A DNA stretch of 64,000 nt from Coix lacryma-jobi var. lacryma-jobi. Its lineage: Eukaryota; Streptophyta; Magnoliopsida; Poales; Poaceae. Within the stretch, counting starts at the first letter, position 1, and each line of letters begins with the position of its first letter. This document shows positions 39,301 through 49,170 of this stretch, piece by piece. A model generated the notes under the pieces. The model had not been told where the DNA came from, made no database searches, and saw only the letters and a program-made list of their open reading frames with translations. The position numbers and the translations under genes are program-made. The stretch is taken from NCBI GenBank assembly GCA_009763385.1, contig VDCT01000298.1:62001-126000 (forward strand), given 5' to 3'.

Positions 39301-42300
39301 TTCCGGTTGACCCAAAACTCTTGTTTGTGGGTTTTTGACACTTTCATTTCCGATGGAACGGTGCGACAAAACTTGTGCGGGAGGGCCGTTTTACCCAATG
39401 ATGCACCAAAAAACTCAGTTGAATTTTTCGCAACAGACGCACCCAATCATCTCCGGTTGACCAAAAACTCTTGTTTGTTGGTTTTTGGCACTTTCATTTC
39501 TGATAGAACGGCGCGACAAAACTCGCACGGTATGACCGTTTTTTCCACTGATGCACCGAAAAACTCGCTGTTGAATTTTTCCCAACGGATGCACCCAATC
39601 ATCCCTGTTTGACCCATAACACTTGTTTGGTGGGTTTTTGAAACTTTCATTTCCGACGGAACGGTGTGGAAAAACTCGCGCGGGAGGGCCGTTTTACCCA
39701 CTGATGCACGAAAAACTCGATGTTGAATTTTTCGCAACGGACGCATCCGATCATCCCCGTTTGACCCAAAACTCATGTATGGTGCGTTTTTTGCACATTC
39801 ATTTCCGACGGAACGGTGCAGAAAAACTCGCGCGGGAGGGCCAGTTTACACATTAATGCACTGAAAAACTCATAATTGAATTTTTCGCAAACGGACGCAC
39901 CCAATCATCTATGTTCACACTAAAACTCATGTTAGGTGGGTTTAGGCACTTTCATTTCCGATGGAACGGTGCGGAAAAACTCACGCGGGAGGGCTATTTT
40001 ACCCACTGATGCACAAAAAACTCGCAGTTGATTTTTTGCAAACGGACGCACTCAATCATCTCGTTTGGCTAAAACTCATGTTTGGTGGGTTTTTGGCACT
40101 TTCATTTCCGACGAAACGGTGCGGCAGAACTCGTGCGGGAGGGCCGTCTTACGCAATGATGCACTGAAAAATGCAATTGAATTTTTCGCAATGGACGCAC
40201 TCAATCATCTCCGGTTGACCCAAAACTCATGTTTGTGGGTTTTGGCACTTTCATTTCTGACGGAACGGTACGACAAACCTCGTGCGGGAGGGCCGTTTTA
40301 CCCAATGTTGCACCAAAAAAATAAATTGATTTTTTTGCAACAGACTCACCCAATCATCTCCGGTTGACCCAAACTCTTGTTTGTGGGTTTTTGGCACTTT
40401 CATTTCCGATGGAACGGTGCGACAAAACTCATGCGGGAGAGCCATTTTACCCAATGATGCAGCAAAAAACTCAGTTGAATTTTTCGCAACAGACGCACCC
40501 AATCATCTCCGGTTGACCCAAAATTCTTGTTTGTTGGTTTTTGGCACTTTCATTTCTGACAGAACGGTGCGGCAAAACTCGCACGGTATGGCAGTTTTTT
40601 CCACTGATGCACCGAAAAACTCGCTGTTGAATTTTTCCCAACGGATGCACCCAATCATCCATGTTTGACCCATAACTCTTGTTTGGTGGGTTTTTGAAAC
40701 TTTCATTTCCGACGGAACCGTGTGGAAAAACTCACGCGGGAGGGCCGTTTTACCCACTGATGCAGCGAAAAACTCGCTGTTGAATTTTTCGCAACGGACG
40801 CACCCGATCATCCCCGTTTGATCCAAAACTCATGTATGGTGCATTTTTGGCCTTTCATTTCCGACGGAACGGTGCAGAAAAACTCGCGCGGGAGGTCCAT
40901 TTTACACATTAATGCATAAAAAAACTCGCAGTTGAATTTTTCGCAAACGGACGCACCCAATCATCTACGTTTCAACTAAAACTCATGTTTGGTGGGGTTT
41001 TGGCACTTTCATTTCCGACGGAACGGTGCGGAAAAACTCATGCGGGAGGGCTATTTTACCCACTGATGCACCAAAAAACTCGCAGTTGAATTTTTTGCAA
41101 ACGGACGCACTAAATCATCTCCGTTTGGCATAAAACTCATGTTTGGTGGGTTTTTGGCACTTTCATTTCCGACGAAACGGTGCGGAAGAACTCGCGCGGG
41201 AGGGCCGGTTTACCCAATGATGCACTGAAAAACTCAATTGAATTTTTCGCAATGGACGCACTCAATCATCTCCGGTTGACCCAAAACTCATGTTTGTGGG
41301 TTTGGCACTTTCATTTCTGACGGAACGGTACGATAAACCTCGTGCGGGAGGGCCGTTTTACCCAATGTTGCACCGAAAAACTCAGTTGATTTTTTTGCAA
41401 CAGACGCACCCAATCATCTCCGGTTGACCCAAAACTCTTGTTTGTGGGTTTTTGGCACTTTCATTTTCGATGGAACGGTGACAAAAACTCGTGCGGGAGA
41501 GCCATTTTACCCAATGATGCAGCAAAACTCAGTTGAATTTTTCGCAACAGACGCACCCAATCATCTCCGGTTGACCCAAAATTCTTGTTTGTTGGTTTTG
41601 GCACTTTCATTTCTGACAGAACGGTGCGGCAAAACTCGCACGGTATGGCAGTTTTTTCCACTGATGCACCGAAAAACTCGCTGTTGAATTTTTCCCAACG
41701 GATGCACCCAATCATCCATGTTTGACCCATAACTTGTTTGGGGGGTTTTTGAAACTTTCATTTCCGACGGAACGGTGTGGAAAAACTCACGCGGGAGGGC
41801 CGTTTTACCTACTGATGCACCGAAAAACTCGCTGTTGAATTTTTCGCAACGGACGCACCCGATCATCCCGTTTGATCCAAAACTCATGTATGGTGCATTT
41901 TTGGCCTTTCATTTCCGACGGAACGGTGCAGAAAAACTCGCGCGGGAGGTCCATTTTACACATTAATGCATAAAAAAACTCGCAGTTGAATTTTTCGCAA
42001 ACGGACGCACCCAATCATCTAGTTTCACCTAAAACTCATGTTTGGTGGGGTTTTGGCACTTTCATTTCCGACGGATCGGTGCGGAAAAACTCAAGCGGGA
42101 GGGCTATTTTACCCACTGATGCACCAAAAAACTCGCAGTTGAATTTTTGCAAACGGACGCACTAAATCATCTCCGTTTGGCATAAAACTCATGTTTGGTG
42201 GGTTTTTGGCACTTTCATTTCCGACGAAACGGTGCGGAAGAACTCGCGCGGGAGGGCCGGTTTACCCAATGATGCACTGAAAAACTCAATTGAATTTTTC

Positions 42301-43430
42301 GCAATGGACGCACTCAATCATCTCCGGTTGACCCAAAACTCATGTTTGTGGGTTTGGCACTTTCATTTCTGACGGAACGGTACGACAAACCTCGTGCGGG
42401 AGGGCCGTTTTACCCAATGTTGCACCGAAAAACTCAGTTGATTTTTTTGCAACAGACGCACCCAATCATCCGGTTGACCAAAACTCTTGTTTGTTGGTTT
42501 TGGCACTTTCATTTTCGAAGGAACGGTGCGACAAAACTCGTGCGGAGAGCCATTTTACCCAATGATGCAGCAAAAACTCAGTTGAATTTTTCGCAACAGA
42601 CGCACCCAATCATCTCCGGTTGACCCAAAAGTCTTGTTTGTTGGTTTTTGGCACTTTCATTTCTGACAGAACGGTGCGGCAAAACTCGCACGGTATGGCA
42701 GTTTTTTCCACTGATGCACCGAAAAACTCGCTGTTGAATTTTTCCAAACGGATGCACCCAATCATCCATGTTGACCCATAACTCTTGTTTGGTGGGTTTT
42801 GAAACTTTCATTTCCGACGGAACGGTGTGGAAAAACTCACGCGGGAGGGCCGTTTTACCCACTAATGCACCGAAAAACTCACTGTTGAATTTTTTGCAAC
42901 GGACGCACCCGATCATCCCTTTGATCCAAAACTCATGTATGGTACGTTTTTGGCACTTTCATTTCCGATGGAACGGTGCAGAAAAACTCGCGCGGGAGGG
43001 CCATTTTACACATTAATGCACTGAAAAACTCGCAGTTGAATTTTTCACAAACGGACGCACCCAATCATCTACGTTTCACCTAAAACTCATGTTTGGTGGG
43101 GTTTAGGCACTTTCATTTCCGAGGGAACGGTGCGGAAAAACTCACGCGGGAGGGCTATTTTACCCACTGATGCACCAAAAAACTCGCAGTTGAATTTTTT
43201 GCAAACGGACGCACTAAATCATCTCCGTTTGGCCTAAAACTCATGTTTGGTGGGTTTTTGGCACTTTCATTTCCGACGAAACGGTGCGGCAGAACTCGCG
43301 CGGGGGGCCGTTTTACCCAATGATGCACTGAAAAACTCAATTGAATTTTTCGCAATGGACGCACTCAATCATCTCCGGTTGAACCAAAACTCATGTTTGT
43401 GGGGTTTGGCACTTTCATTTCTGACGGAAC
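35785..43430. other. Satellite stretch enriched in single-base losses
   Basis: From about 35,785 many monomers lack single bases, often in runs: GGGTTTTGAAACT near 36,051, GAACGGTGGAAAAAC near 36,080, TGAATTTTCGCAAAC near 36,291 and CGATGGACGGTGCG near 36,672. To the left, most monomers are exactly 150-154 bp. The pattern looks like unpolished long-read consensus, but true decay cannot be excluded. Confidence 0.6.
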
Positions 43431-43885
43431 GGTACGACAAACCTCGTGCGGGAGGGCCGTTTTACCCAATGTTGCACCGAAAAACTAAATTGATTTTTTT
43501 GCAACAGACTCACCCAATCATCTCCGGTTGACCCAAAACTCTTGTTTGTGGGTTTTTGGCACTTTCATTTCCGATGGAACGGTGTGACAAAACTCGTGCG
43601 GGAGAGCCGTTTTACCCAATGATGCAGCAAAAAACTCAGTTGAATTTTTCACAACAGACGCACCCAATCATCTCCGGTTGACCCAAAACTCTTGTTTGTT
43701 GGTTTTTGGCACTTTCATTTCTGACAGAACGGTGCGGCAAAACTCGCACGGTATGGCCATTTTTTCCACTGATGCACCGAAAAACTCGCTGTTAAATTTT
43801 TCCCAACGGATGCACCCAATCATCCTTGTTTGACCCATAACTCTTGTTTGGTGGGTTTTTCAAACTTTCATTTCCGACGGAACGG
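39303..43885. repeat. Regular 7-mer higher-order repeat, about 1,057-bp period, about four copies
   Basis: V2 marks at 39530, 40586, 41643, 42693 and 43751 are 1056, 1057, 1050 and 1058 bp apart. That is the 457-bp triplet length plus four 150-bp monomers. Units share private changes such as GGTACGACAAACCTCGTG or its close variants near 40,267, 41,327, 42,379 and 43,430. This is the most regular part of the array and lies next to its end. Confidence 0.75.
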
Positions 43886-44157
43886 TGAAGGACCGAGAAG
43901 CTACCCGAAAGCGACCAGAGGGGGGGGGGGTGAATGGGAGCTTCAATATTTCCTTTCGGAAACTAGATGCCGCTGTCCCAAATCAACCCCAAGAGTGAAC
44001 CCTAGAGCTTGCTAATGTCCACGACCCTAGATGTAGGGTGGATGCTTCCTAGAAGCACAGCGGGACACTAGACAACCCTAGAAAGCCAACACAAAAGATG
44101 GAACTCGAATGCGATCAAGAACAAGCGAACCGCGAGCGAAAACGCGCGAAACAGCAA

Positions 44158-44454
44158 CGACCGGACTCTGCCTGCGTCCGTTCACATGGGACCGGACGCG
44201 TCCGGTCGTCAGAAATCGGCTCTGGGAGCTCTCTGTTCGCGACCGGACGCACGGTGCTCAGGCGTCCGGTCGTTCACTAAGCGTCCGGTCAGAACAAGCA
44301 AACACGATGAACAGGAACCTAGGCGCGTCCGGTCGATTGATAAACACAGAGTCCGGTCACGAGCGTCCGATCAAACCAGAAAAACCTGTACGCAGCGCTC
44401 AACGACCGGACGCACTGGTCAGCGTCCGATCACTTCGCGACCAGCGTCCGGTCA
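44158..44454. repeat. Cluster of GCGTCCGGTC motifs and palindromes in the 3' LTR
   Basis: The motif GCGTCCGGTC or its complement GACCGGACGC recurs about ten times in 300 bp. At 44191-44206 it forms a perfect 16-bp palindrome, ACCGGACGCGTCCGGT. It lies downstream of the TATA box, so it would fall in the transcribed leader. Its function is unknown. Confidence 0.75.
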
Positions 44455-45049
44455 CCCCGCAGCCCCTCTGTTCTTCCACCGATCCGACTCAAACTCACCC
44501 AAAACGCATCCTCTAGGGATCAAACTTGGTGAGTGAAGTCACAAGGAGGTTAGTGAGCTATCTCTAAGAGATCATGGCTCGAACCTAACTCCAAATCGGT
44601 GAATCGAAGAATTTTCGGGGGAAGGGACGAAAAGGACCCAAAACGAAAAATCGATCGATCTCCTAGACCGTGAGGTTAGAGAATGATTCCTTCGGTGGAA
44701 AGAAGTGCCTCACGATCTAGAACAACTTGGTTCAAATGATTTGCAAAAGATGAACCGAGCAAAAAGATCAAGCGACGGGAAAATCGTGGAGAAAAGGATT
44801 CCGCGAAGAACACGAACACAACGGAAATCACAGCCACGAGTTCGAATCAAGGACGCAAATCAAGCCAACGATCTGAGCTCCAAGGTGAGGATACGGCCTC
44901 ACTTCCTCAACTCAACAGTACACAGAGTGGAGTCTCTCTGCGGATCTCAACTAGCTAAAGCAGGGATGGGAGAGTGGGAAACCCTAGCAAATGAAGGCAC
45001 AACTGAAATAGCTAAAACTGAGATGGGGAGGAGGGTGTCTCCCCTAGAC

Positions 45050-45057
45050 TACTTATA
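45050..45057 (-). promoter_or_regulatory. Probable TATA box of the element A 3' LTR
   Basis: The minus strand reads TATAAGTA, about 850 bp into the LTR, and is conserved in the other LTR at 54607-54614. It places U3 at about 45,060-45,903. No start site can be seen directly. Confidence 0.45.
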
Positions 45058-45248
45058 CTAACCTAGCCTAAGCCTATTTCCTACACTACCCCTCCCTACT
45101 GTATTTACAGAGCGGACCAGCCTAACCCTAAGGCTATTCTAGTCCACCGCTGGTGGTAGGTAGATCCGACGGCCACGCCCGCACGGTCTTCCGCGTCGCC
45201 TCCACGCAACCTTCAGATCGCCGCCACGTGCCGCCCTCACTCTGCACC

Positions 45249-45498
45249 CCGGTTTTGTGGCCCAAACCGGAAACCAGCCTTTTCCATCAGCCCCGGTTTT
45301 GAGGCCCAAACCGGGAAACCAGCCTCCAGCCCGAGTTTTGTGGCCCAAACTCGGAAAACCGCAGCGCTCGAGTTTTGAGGCCCAAACTCGGAAACCGGCC
45401 CACGCCCAGGTTTTGAGGCTCAACCTGGAAACCGTCACGCCCAGGTTTTGTGGCTCAAACTGGAAACCCAGCACCCAGGTTTTGAGGCCCAAACCTGG
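45249..45498. repeat. Array of seven tandem hairpins in U3 of the 3' LTR
   Basis: Seven units of 34-43 bp each contain an inverted repeat around a conserved TG(A/T)GGC(C/T)C loop. Stems: 45249-45270 (CCGGTTT/AAACCGG), 45292-45315 (CCCGGTTT/AAACCGGG), 45331-45354 (CCGAGTTT/AAACTCGG), 45369-45390 (CGAGTTT/AAACTCG), 45406-45428 (CCAGGTT/AACCTGG), 45441-45463 (imperfect) and 45475-45498 (CCAGGTTT/AAACCTGG). Stem sequences differ between units, but both arms change together, so pairing is kept. The array sits 190-450 bp upstream of the TATA box. In a full transcript it would be at the RNA 3' end. Confidence 0.8.
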
Positions 45499-45903
45499 AA
45501 ACCGTCCACCGTTGGTTTTTCCCGGGCTCTACCAACAAACGGCGTCGTAGAGGGGATGCACTGCCTGTGCACCCCTTCCACCGACATGATCGCACTTCTC
45601 CGCTTGTCGCTGTCGCAGGCTGCCAGCCACCACAGCTGATCCTCCGGCCTCCAGTCCATCAGTCCAAGTCCACGTCCGCCCTTCACCGTCCGATACATCG
45701 GCATGGCACATCCGCCGCACGGCACGCCCATCCTTCATCGCGCCCGGTCCGTCGGCACGGCACGTCGCAACTTGACCTTCACCTGCCATCGACCACTGTC
45801 TCCGTGCTCGACACCTGCACAACACAAGCCAAAGAACATGCGCATCATCTCCGTTGACAATCACTCATCACACAGAGACTCGGCATACACCCATGTATCC
45901 GCA

Positions 45904-45914
45904 ATCTCCCCCTT
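45904..45914 (-). promoter_or_regulatory. Polypurine tract of element A
   Basis: Directly inside the 3' LTR, the minus strand reads AAGGGGGAGAT and then the LTR start TGCGG. This is the expected primer site for plus-strand DNA synthesis. Confidence 0.8.
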
Positions 45915-47562
45915 GATGAGTGCATTGTCAACTCCACAACAAATCATGAATAAGAAGAAGGAGGTAGGAAGGAGTGGGAAGAGAAAACCCAACCAAATGA
46001 CCCAAAAGCCTAACAAAAGCCAAAGAAGGTCAAGTGGATGAAGCGTAAACTTGGTCCCCAAAGACATGGGCAACGGCTCGACGCAACCAAGCAAAGCAAA
46101 GCTAGCCCTCAAGAAGAGGTAGAACAGGCTCAGCACCGCTAGCAGATACCAATTGAAGATCGGAGGACAACAGAAGCAAAATGCTAGTCCCTCAAGATAG
46201 AGGCACAGAGGCTCAACACAACTAGCAAGAAAATCACTCCGAACCAATTGGAAATCAACCCAAACCAAATGGGAAACATACCAGATGATACCAATTGAAA
46301 GCCAAATGAAAAAGCTTATGAAAGCTCATGAAAAGCTAGGAACGTTTGCTAGTCCCTCAAGACAGAGGCAACGGCTCAACACAACTAGCAAACTCCCCCT
46401 CGACAAATGCAAGCCCCCTTAGTTGATCAACACAGGAGCATATGATTTGCATAAATTTCTCCCCTAGTTGAAAATGCACTTATCAAGGCCAAAAGGTATC
46501 GGAGAAGCAACTCCCTTCACATAAACTCCCCCTGAACACAAGATCTCCTTCCAAATGCATATGAAGTCAAAATGCAAGTTAGGAGCTTCAAGTATATAGT
46601 CAAAAGAGTGCAAAGATGCTCTAATCAGTATAGCTCCAACATCTCAATTAAGCACTCAAATAGCAAAGGCTCAAACTGATCACTTATACGAAATATGAAG
46701 CATATGAGCAGGTGAGCAGTTTTAAGCCAAAAAGATAGTCACCATCAAAATAGCACTAGACATGTATAGAAGGAATCCAGACAAGTGCTAAGCATATATA
46801 CAAGGTGAACTACCCCTAGCAAAGTTCAATCATCATGCATAGGAATGAAGCATATACTTGTGATTTCAAATTCATATCGGAGTTGCAGCGGTAAAAGAAT
46901 TCACAAGTTCATTTTTAGCATGTGATTGCGAGAGGTTGAAAGCTTGTCATCGCCTAACTTTTCAACCGTGCGAAGCCTATGCCGAAGCAATCAGAAGCTT
47001 AAAGCAACGGTTTCGGTCATACACTACATGGCTCAAGTTTAACTCAAAGTGCAATGAGAAACAGTCTCAATACCATGAGGTGTTGACAAGCAATCCCATC
47101 TCGATCTTTTCAATTCAACAATACTTGGTTCAGATTTTAAGCAAGTTATGAACAACCAAGCAAGTGAATGACTCAGAACTAGAGACATAGCAACCTAGCA
47201 TATATGAAAAGCAGGAATGGACTCAACACACCCTACACATGCTAGTTGCATATCTCAATGGTGAACATTTTCAGATTTATGTACATTAGGCATAATTCAC
47301 CATTCCAAAAATAGCTCGCTCATAACATGTAACAGTGATCAGAAAGAGCATAAGCTACAAGCATCATCATAAGTATCGGAGCAATACTAACAAGAGCATA
47401 ATTACATTCTAGTGAATATAGACATGAAGCTCAGAATGTAAATGCGTATGCCCGACACAAAAACTGAAAGAAAGAAGATACCAATTGGAAAGACTCAAGA
47501 AACTCAAAAGAAAAGAACCTCAAAATAAAAGAGTCAGTGACATCTCAAAATGCTTCCCCCAT
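45915..47562 (-). other. Element A 3' region between pol and LTR, no convincing gene
   Basis: This 1.65-kb stretch has no conserved protein domain that I recognise. It carries several polypurine-like tracts on the minus strand (complements at 46391-46400, 46411-46420, 46525-46533 and 47551-47560). It also has imperfect direct repeats built around CTAGTCCCTCAAGA...CAACACAACTAGCA (46,184-46,232 and 46,349-46,391; a weaker copy near 46,103). GATACCAATTG, which is the sequence across the primer site/LTR junction, recurs at 46145, 46287 and 47477. In SIRE-type elements this position can hold an envelope-like ORF; I see none here. Confidence 0.7.
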
Positions 47563-49170
47563 CTAAAAGGGGAAACACACACCAAGCTCACCCCTCAACC
47601 TATTAAAGGTTGATTCGTCTAAAGGCTTGGTGAAAATATCAGCCAATTGGTGATGAGTATCGACATGGCGAAGGTCGATATCACCCTTCTCCTGGTGGTC
47701 TCGCAAGAAATGAAAGCGCACATCAATGTGTTTGGTTTTCGAGTGAAGCACGGGGTTCTTAGCAACGCTAATGGCACTCGTGCTGTCACAAAGCAAAGGA
47801 ACTCGAGTAAAGCTCAAACCAAAATCACGCAAAGTGGCCATCATCCAGAGTAACTGGGAACAGCAGCTAGCCGCAGCAACATATTCAGCCTCCGTGGTAG
47901 ACTGAGCGACACTAGACTGCTTGCGAGAAGACCACGACACCAGAGAAGATCCAATAAACTGGCAAGTCCCAGAAGTGGACTTGCGCTCAATGCGACAACC
48001 AGCAAAATCAGCATCAGAAAAAACCACAAAGCGAGAGGGTGGAAGAAGCAGAATACCAAATCCCGAACTCAGGCGTGAAACGAAGGTACCTGAAGATGCG
48101 CTTCACCGCCTGACGGTGAGAAGTGCGTGGCGAAGCCTGAAAGCGCGCGCACAAGCACACGGCGAACTGAATGTCCGGCCGTGTCGCCGTCAGGTAGAGC
48201 AGCGATCCAATCATGCTGCGGTACCTTCTGGTCCACTGCTTCTCCATCCGTGTCGGCATCCAGGGCAGTCGTCGTCGACATGGGCGTCGGAAGAGGCTTG
48301 GCCTCACCCATGTCGAACCGCTTCAGCAAGTCCCTCGTGTACTTGCCCTGGTGCACAAACGTCCCCTCTCGGGATTGCTTAATTTGCAACCCGAAAGAAA
48401 GTCAGCTCGCCCATCATGCTCATCTCGAACCCTGCTCATAGTATCTGCAAACTTGGCAACCAAAGCGTGAGAAGAACCACCGAAAATGATATCATCCACG
48501 TAAATTTGGACCAAGAGAGTATCTTTGCCTTGCTTGAGGAGAAAGAGCGTTTTATCAACACATCCCATTTTAAAACCCTTAGCTAGCAAAAAGGTTTTTA
48601 ATCTCTCATACCAGGCTCTAGGGGCTTGTTTCAAACCATACAAAGCTTTGTGGAGTTTAAAGACATGGTTTGGAAACTTGGGATTTTCAAAACGGGGGGT
48701 TGCTGGACATAGACCTCCTCCTCAATGTAGCCGTTTAAGAAGGCACTCTTGACATCCATTTGAAAAAGTTTGAAACCCATGGATGCAGCATAAGCCAAGA
48801 GTATCCTAATAGCCTCCAAACGAGCTACAGGAGCGAAGGTCTCCTCATAATCTATCCCCTCCTTCTGACTATAACCCTTCGCTACAAGCCGGGCCTTGTT
48901 TCTCACAATGTGGCCCTCCTCTCCTTGCTTGTTTTTAAATACCCATTTTGTCCCAATAGGTTTACAGTCAGGAGGTGGTGGCACTAGAACCCAAACCCGA
49001 TTTCGCTCAAAGTTCTCTAGCTCCTCATGCATGGCATTGACCCAATCCGGATCCGTCAATGCGTGTCCAACATCTCGGGGCTCAAAAGACGCAACAAAAG
49101 CAGAATGAGCAAAGTGCGAGATGTGCTGTGACCTGGAGCGAGTAACTCGCTCGTCGATGTCGCCGATCAT
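47563..49170 (-). pseudogene. pol: Element A pol, part 2: reverse transcriptase and RNase H
   Basis: This is the Ty1/copia reverse transcriptase (RVT_2 family) followed by Ty1-type RNase H, which copy the element RNA into DNA in the virus-like particle. Seen in order on the minus strand: the KWVFKNKQ and VRNKARLVAKGYSQ motifs, the catalytic-region motif QMDVKSAFLNG, YGLKQAPRAWYERL, the active-site YVDD at 48491-48502, GSLLYLTATRPDI, and RNase H with SDADFAG, STTEAEYVA, KTKHIDVRFHFLRD and a proper stop at 47563. The reading frame is interrupted by 1-2-base shifts near 48,690, 48,430, 48,390, 48,225 and 48,020. I found no clear nonsense substitution. As given, it cannot make an intact enzyme. 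Whether the indels are real or consensus errors is open. Confidence 0.9.

Larger units (their letters stand above)
1..43885. repeat. Grass centromere-type satellite array, 150-bp monomer, about 290 copies
   Basis: The whole stretch is a head-to-tail array with a basic period of 150 bp, seen for example from the recurrence of GACCCAAAACTC at 9188, 9338 and 9488. All copies lie in one orientation and no other sequence interrupts them. The best conserved part of each monomer is the GGCACTTTCATTTC segment. The reverse complement contains CATGAGTTTTGG, then ATTGGGTGCGT and a GTTGCGAAAAA-like block. I recognise these from memory as the conserved blocks of grass centromeric satellites (rice CentO, maize CentC); no alignment was run. 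In those species such arrays underlie CENH3 nucleosomes. That this array is an active centromere is inference. It starts before the window and ends abruptly at the LTR of element A. Confidence 0.9.
43886..45903 (-). repeat. Element A 3' LTR (2,018 bp)
   Basis: On the plus strand it begins TGAAGGACCGAG and ends TGTATCCGCA. It matches 53449-55465 nearly throughout. An 11-G run at 43920-43930 is 7 G in the other copy. Between about 44,975 and 45,025 the two LTRs do not align well. On the sense (minus) strand the order is U3 with a hairpin array, TATA box, then R/U5 with palindromes. Confidence 0.93.

Noticed and set aside
1..43885. CRISPR-like or clustered direct repeats
   Set aside because: Repeats are contiguous 150-bp monomers with no unique spacers, in a plant genome.
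1..43885. Alternative satellite identities (telomere, rDNA spacer, maize knob repeat)
   Set aside because: There is no TTTAGGG run, no rRNA sequence and no match to the 180-bp knob period. The short blocks shared with CentO/CentC fit better.
43881..43885. AACGG as a target-site duplication of element A
   Set aside because: The right end is followed by GAGTT. AACGG is simply part of every satellite monomer.
45567..46041. Pro/His-rich ORFs in the LTRs (also at 55,009-55,389)
   Set aside because: They occur in both LTRs in several overlapping frames, with no start context or known domain. They reflect GC-rich U3 sequence.
45861..46268. Hydrophobic 135-residue minus-strand ORF that could be envelope-like
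   Set aside because: It runs across the polypurine tract into the LTR, has low-complexity hydrophobicity and no conserved feature. Chance is more likely.
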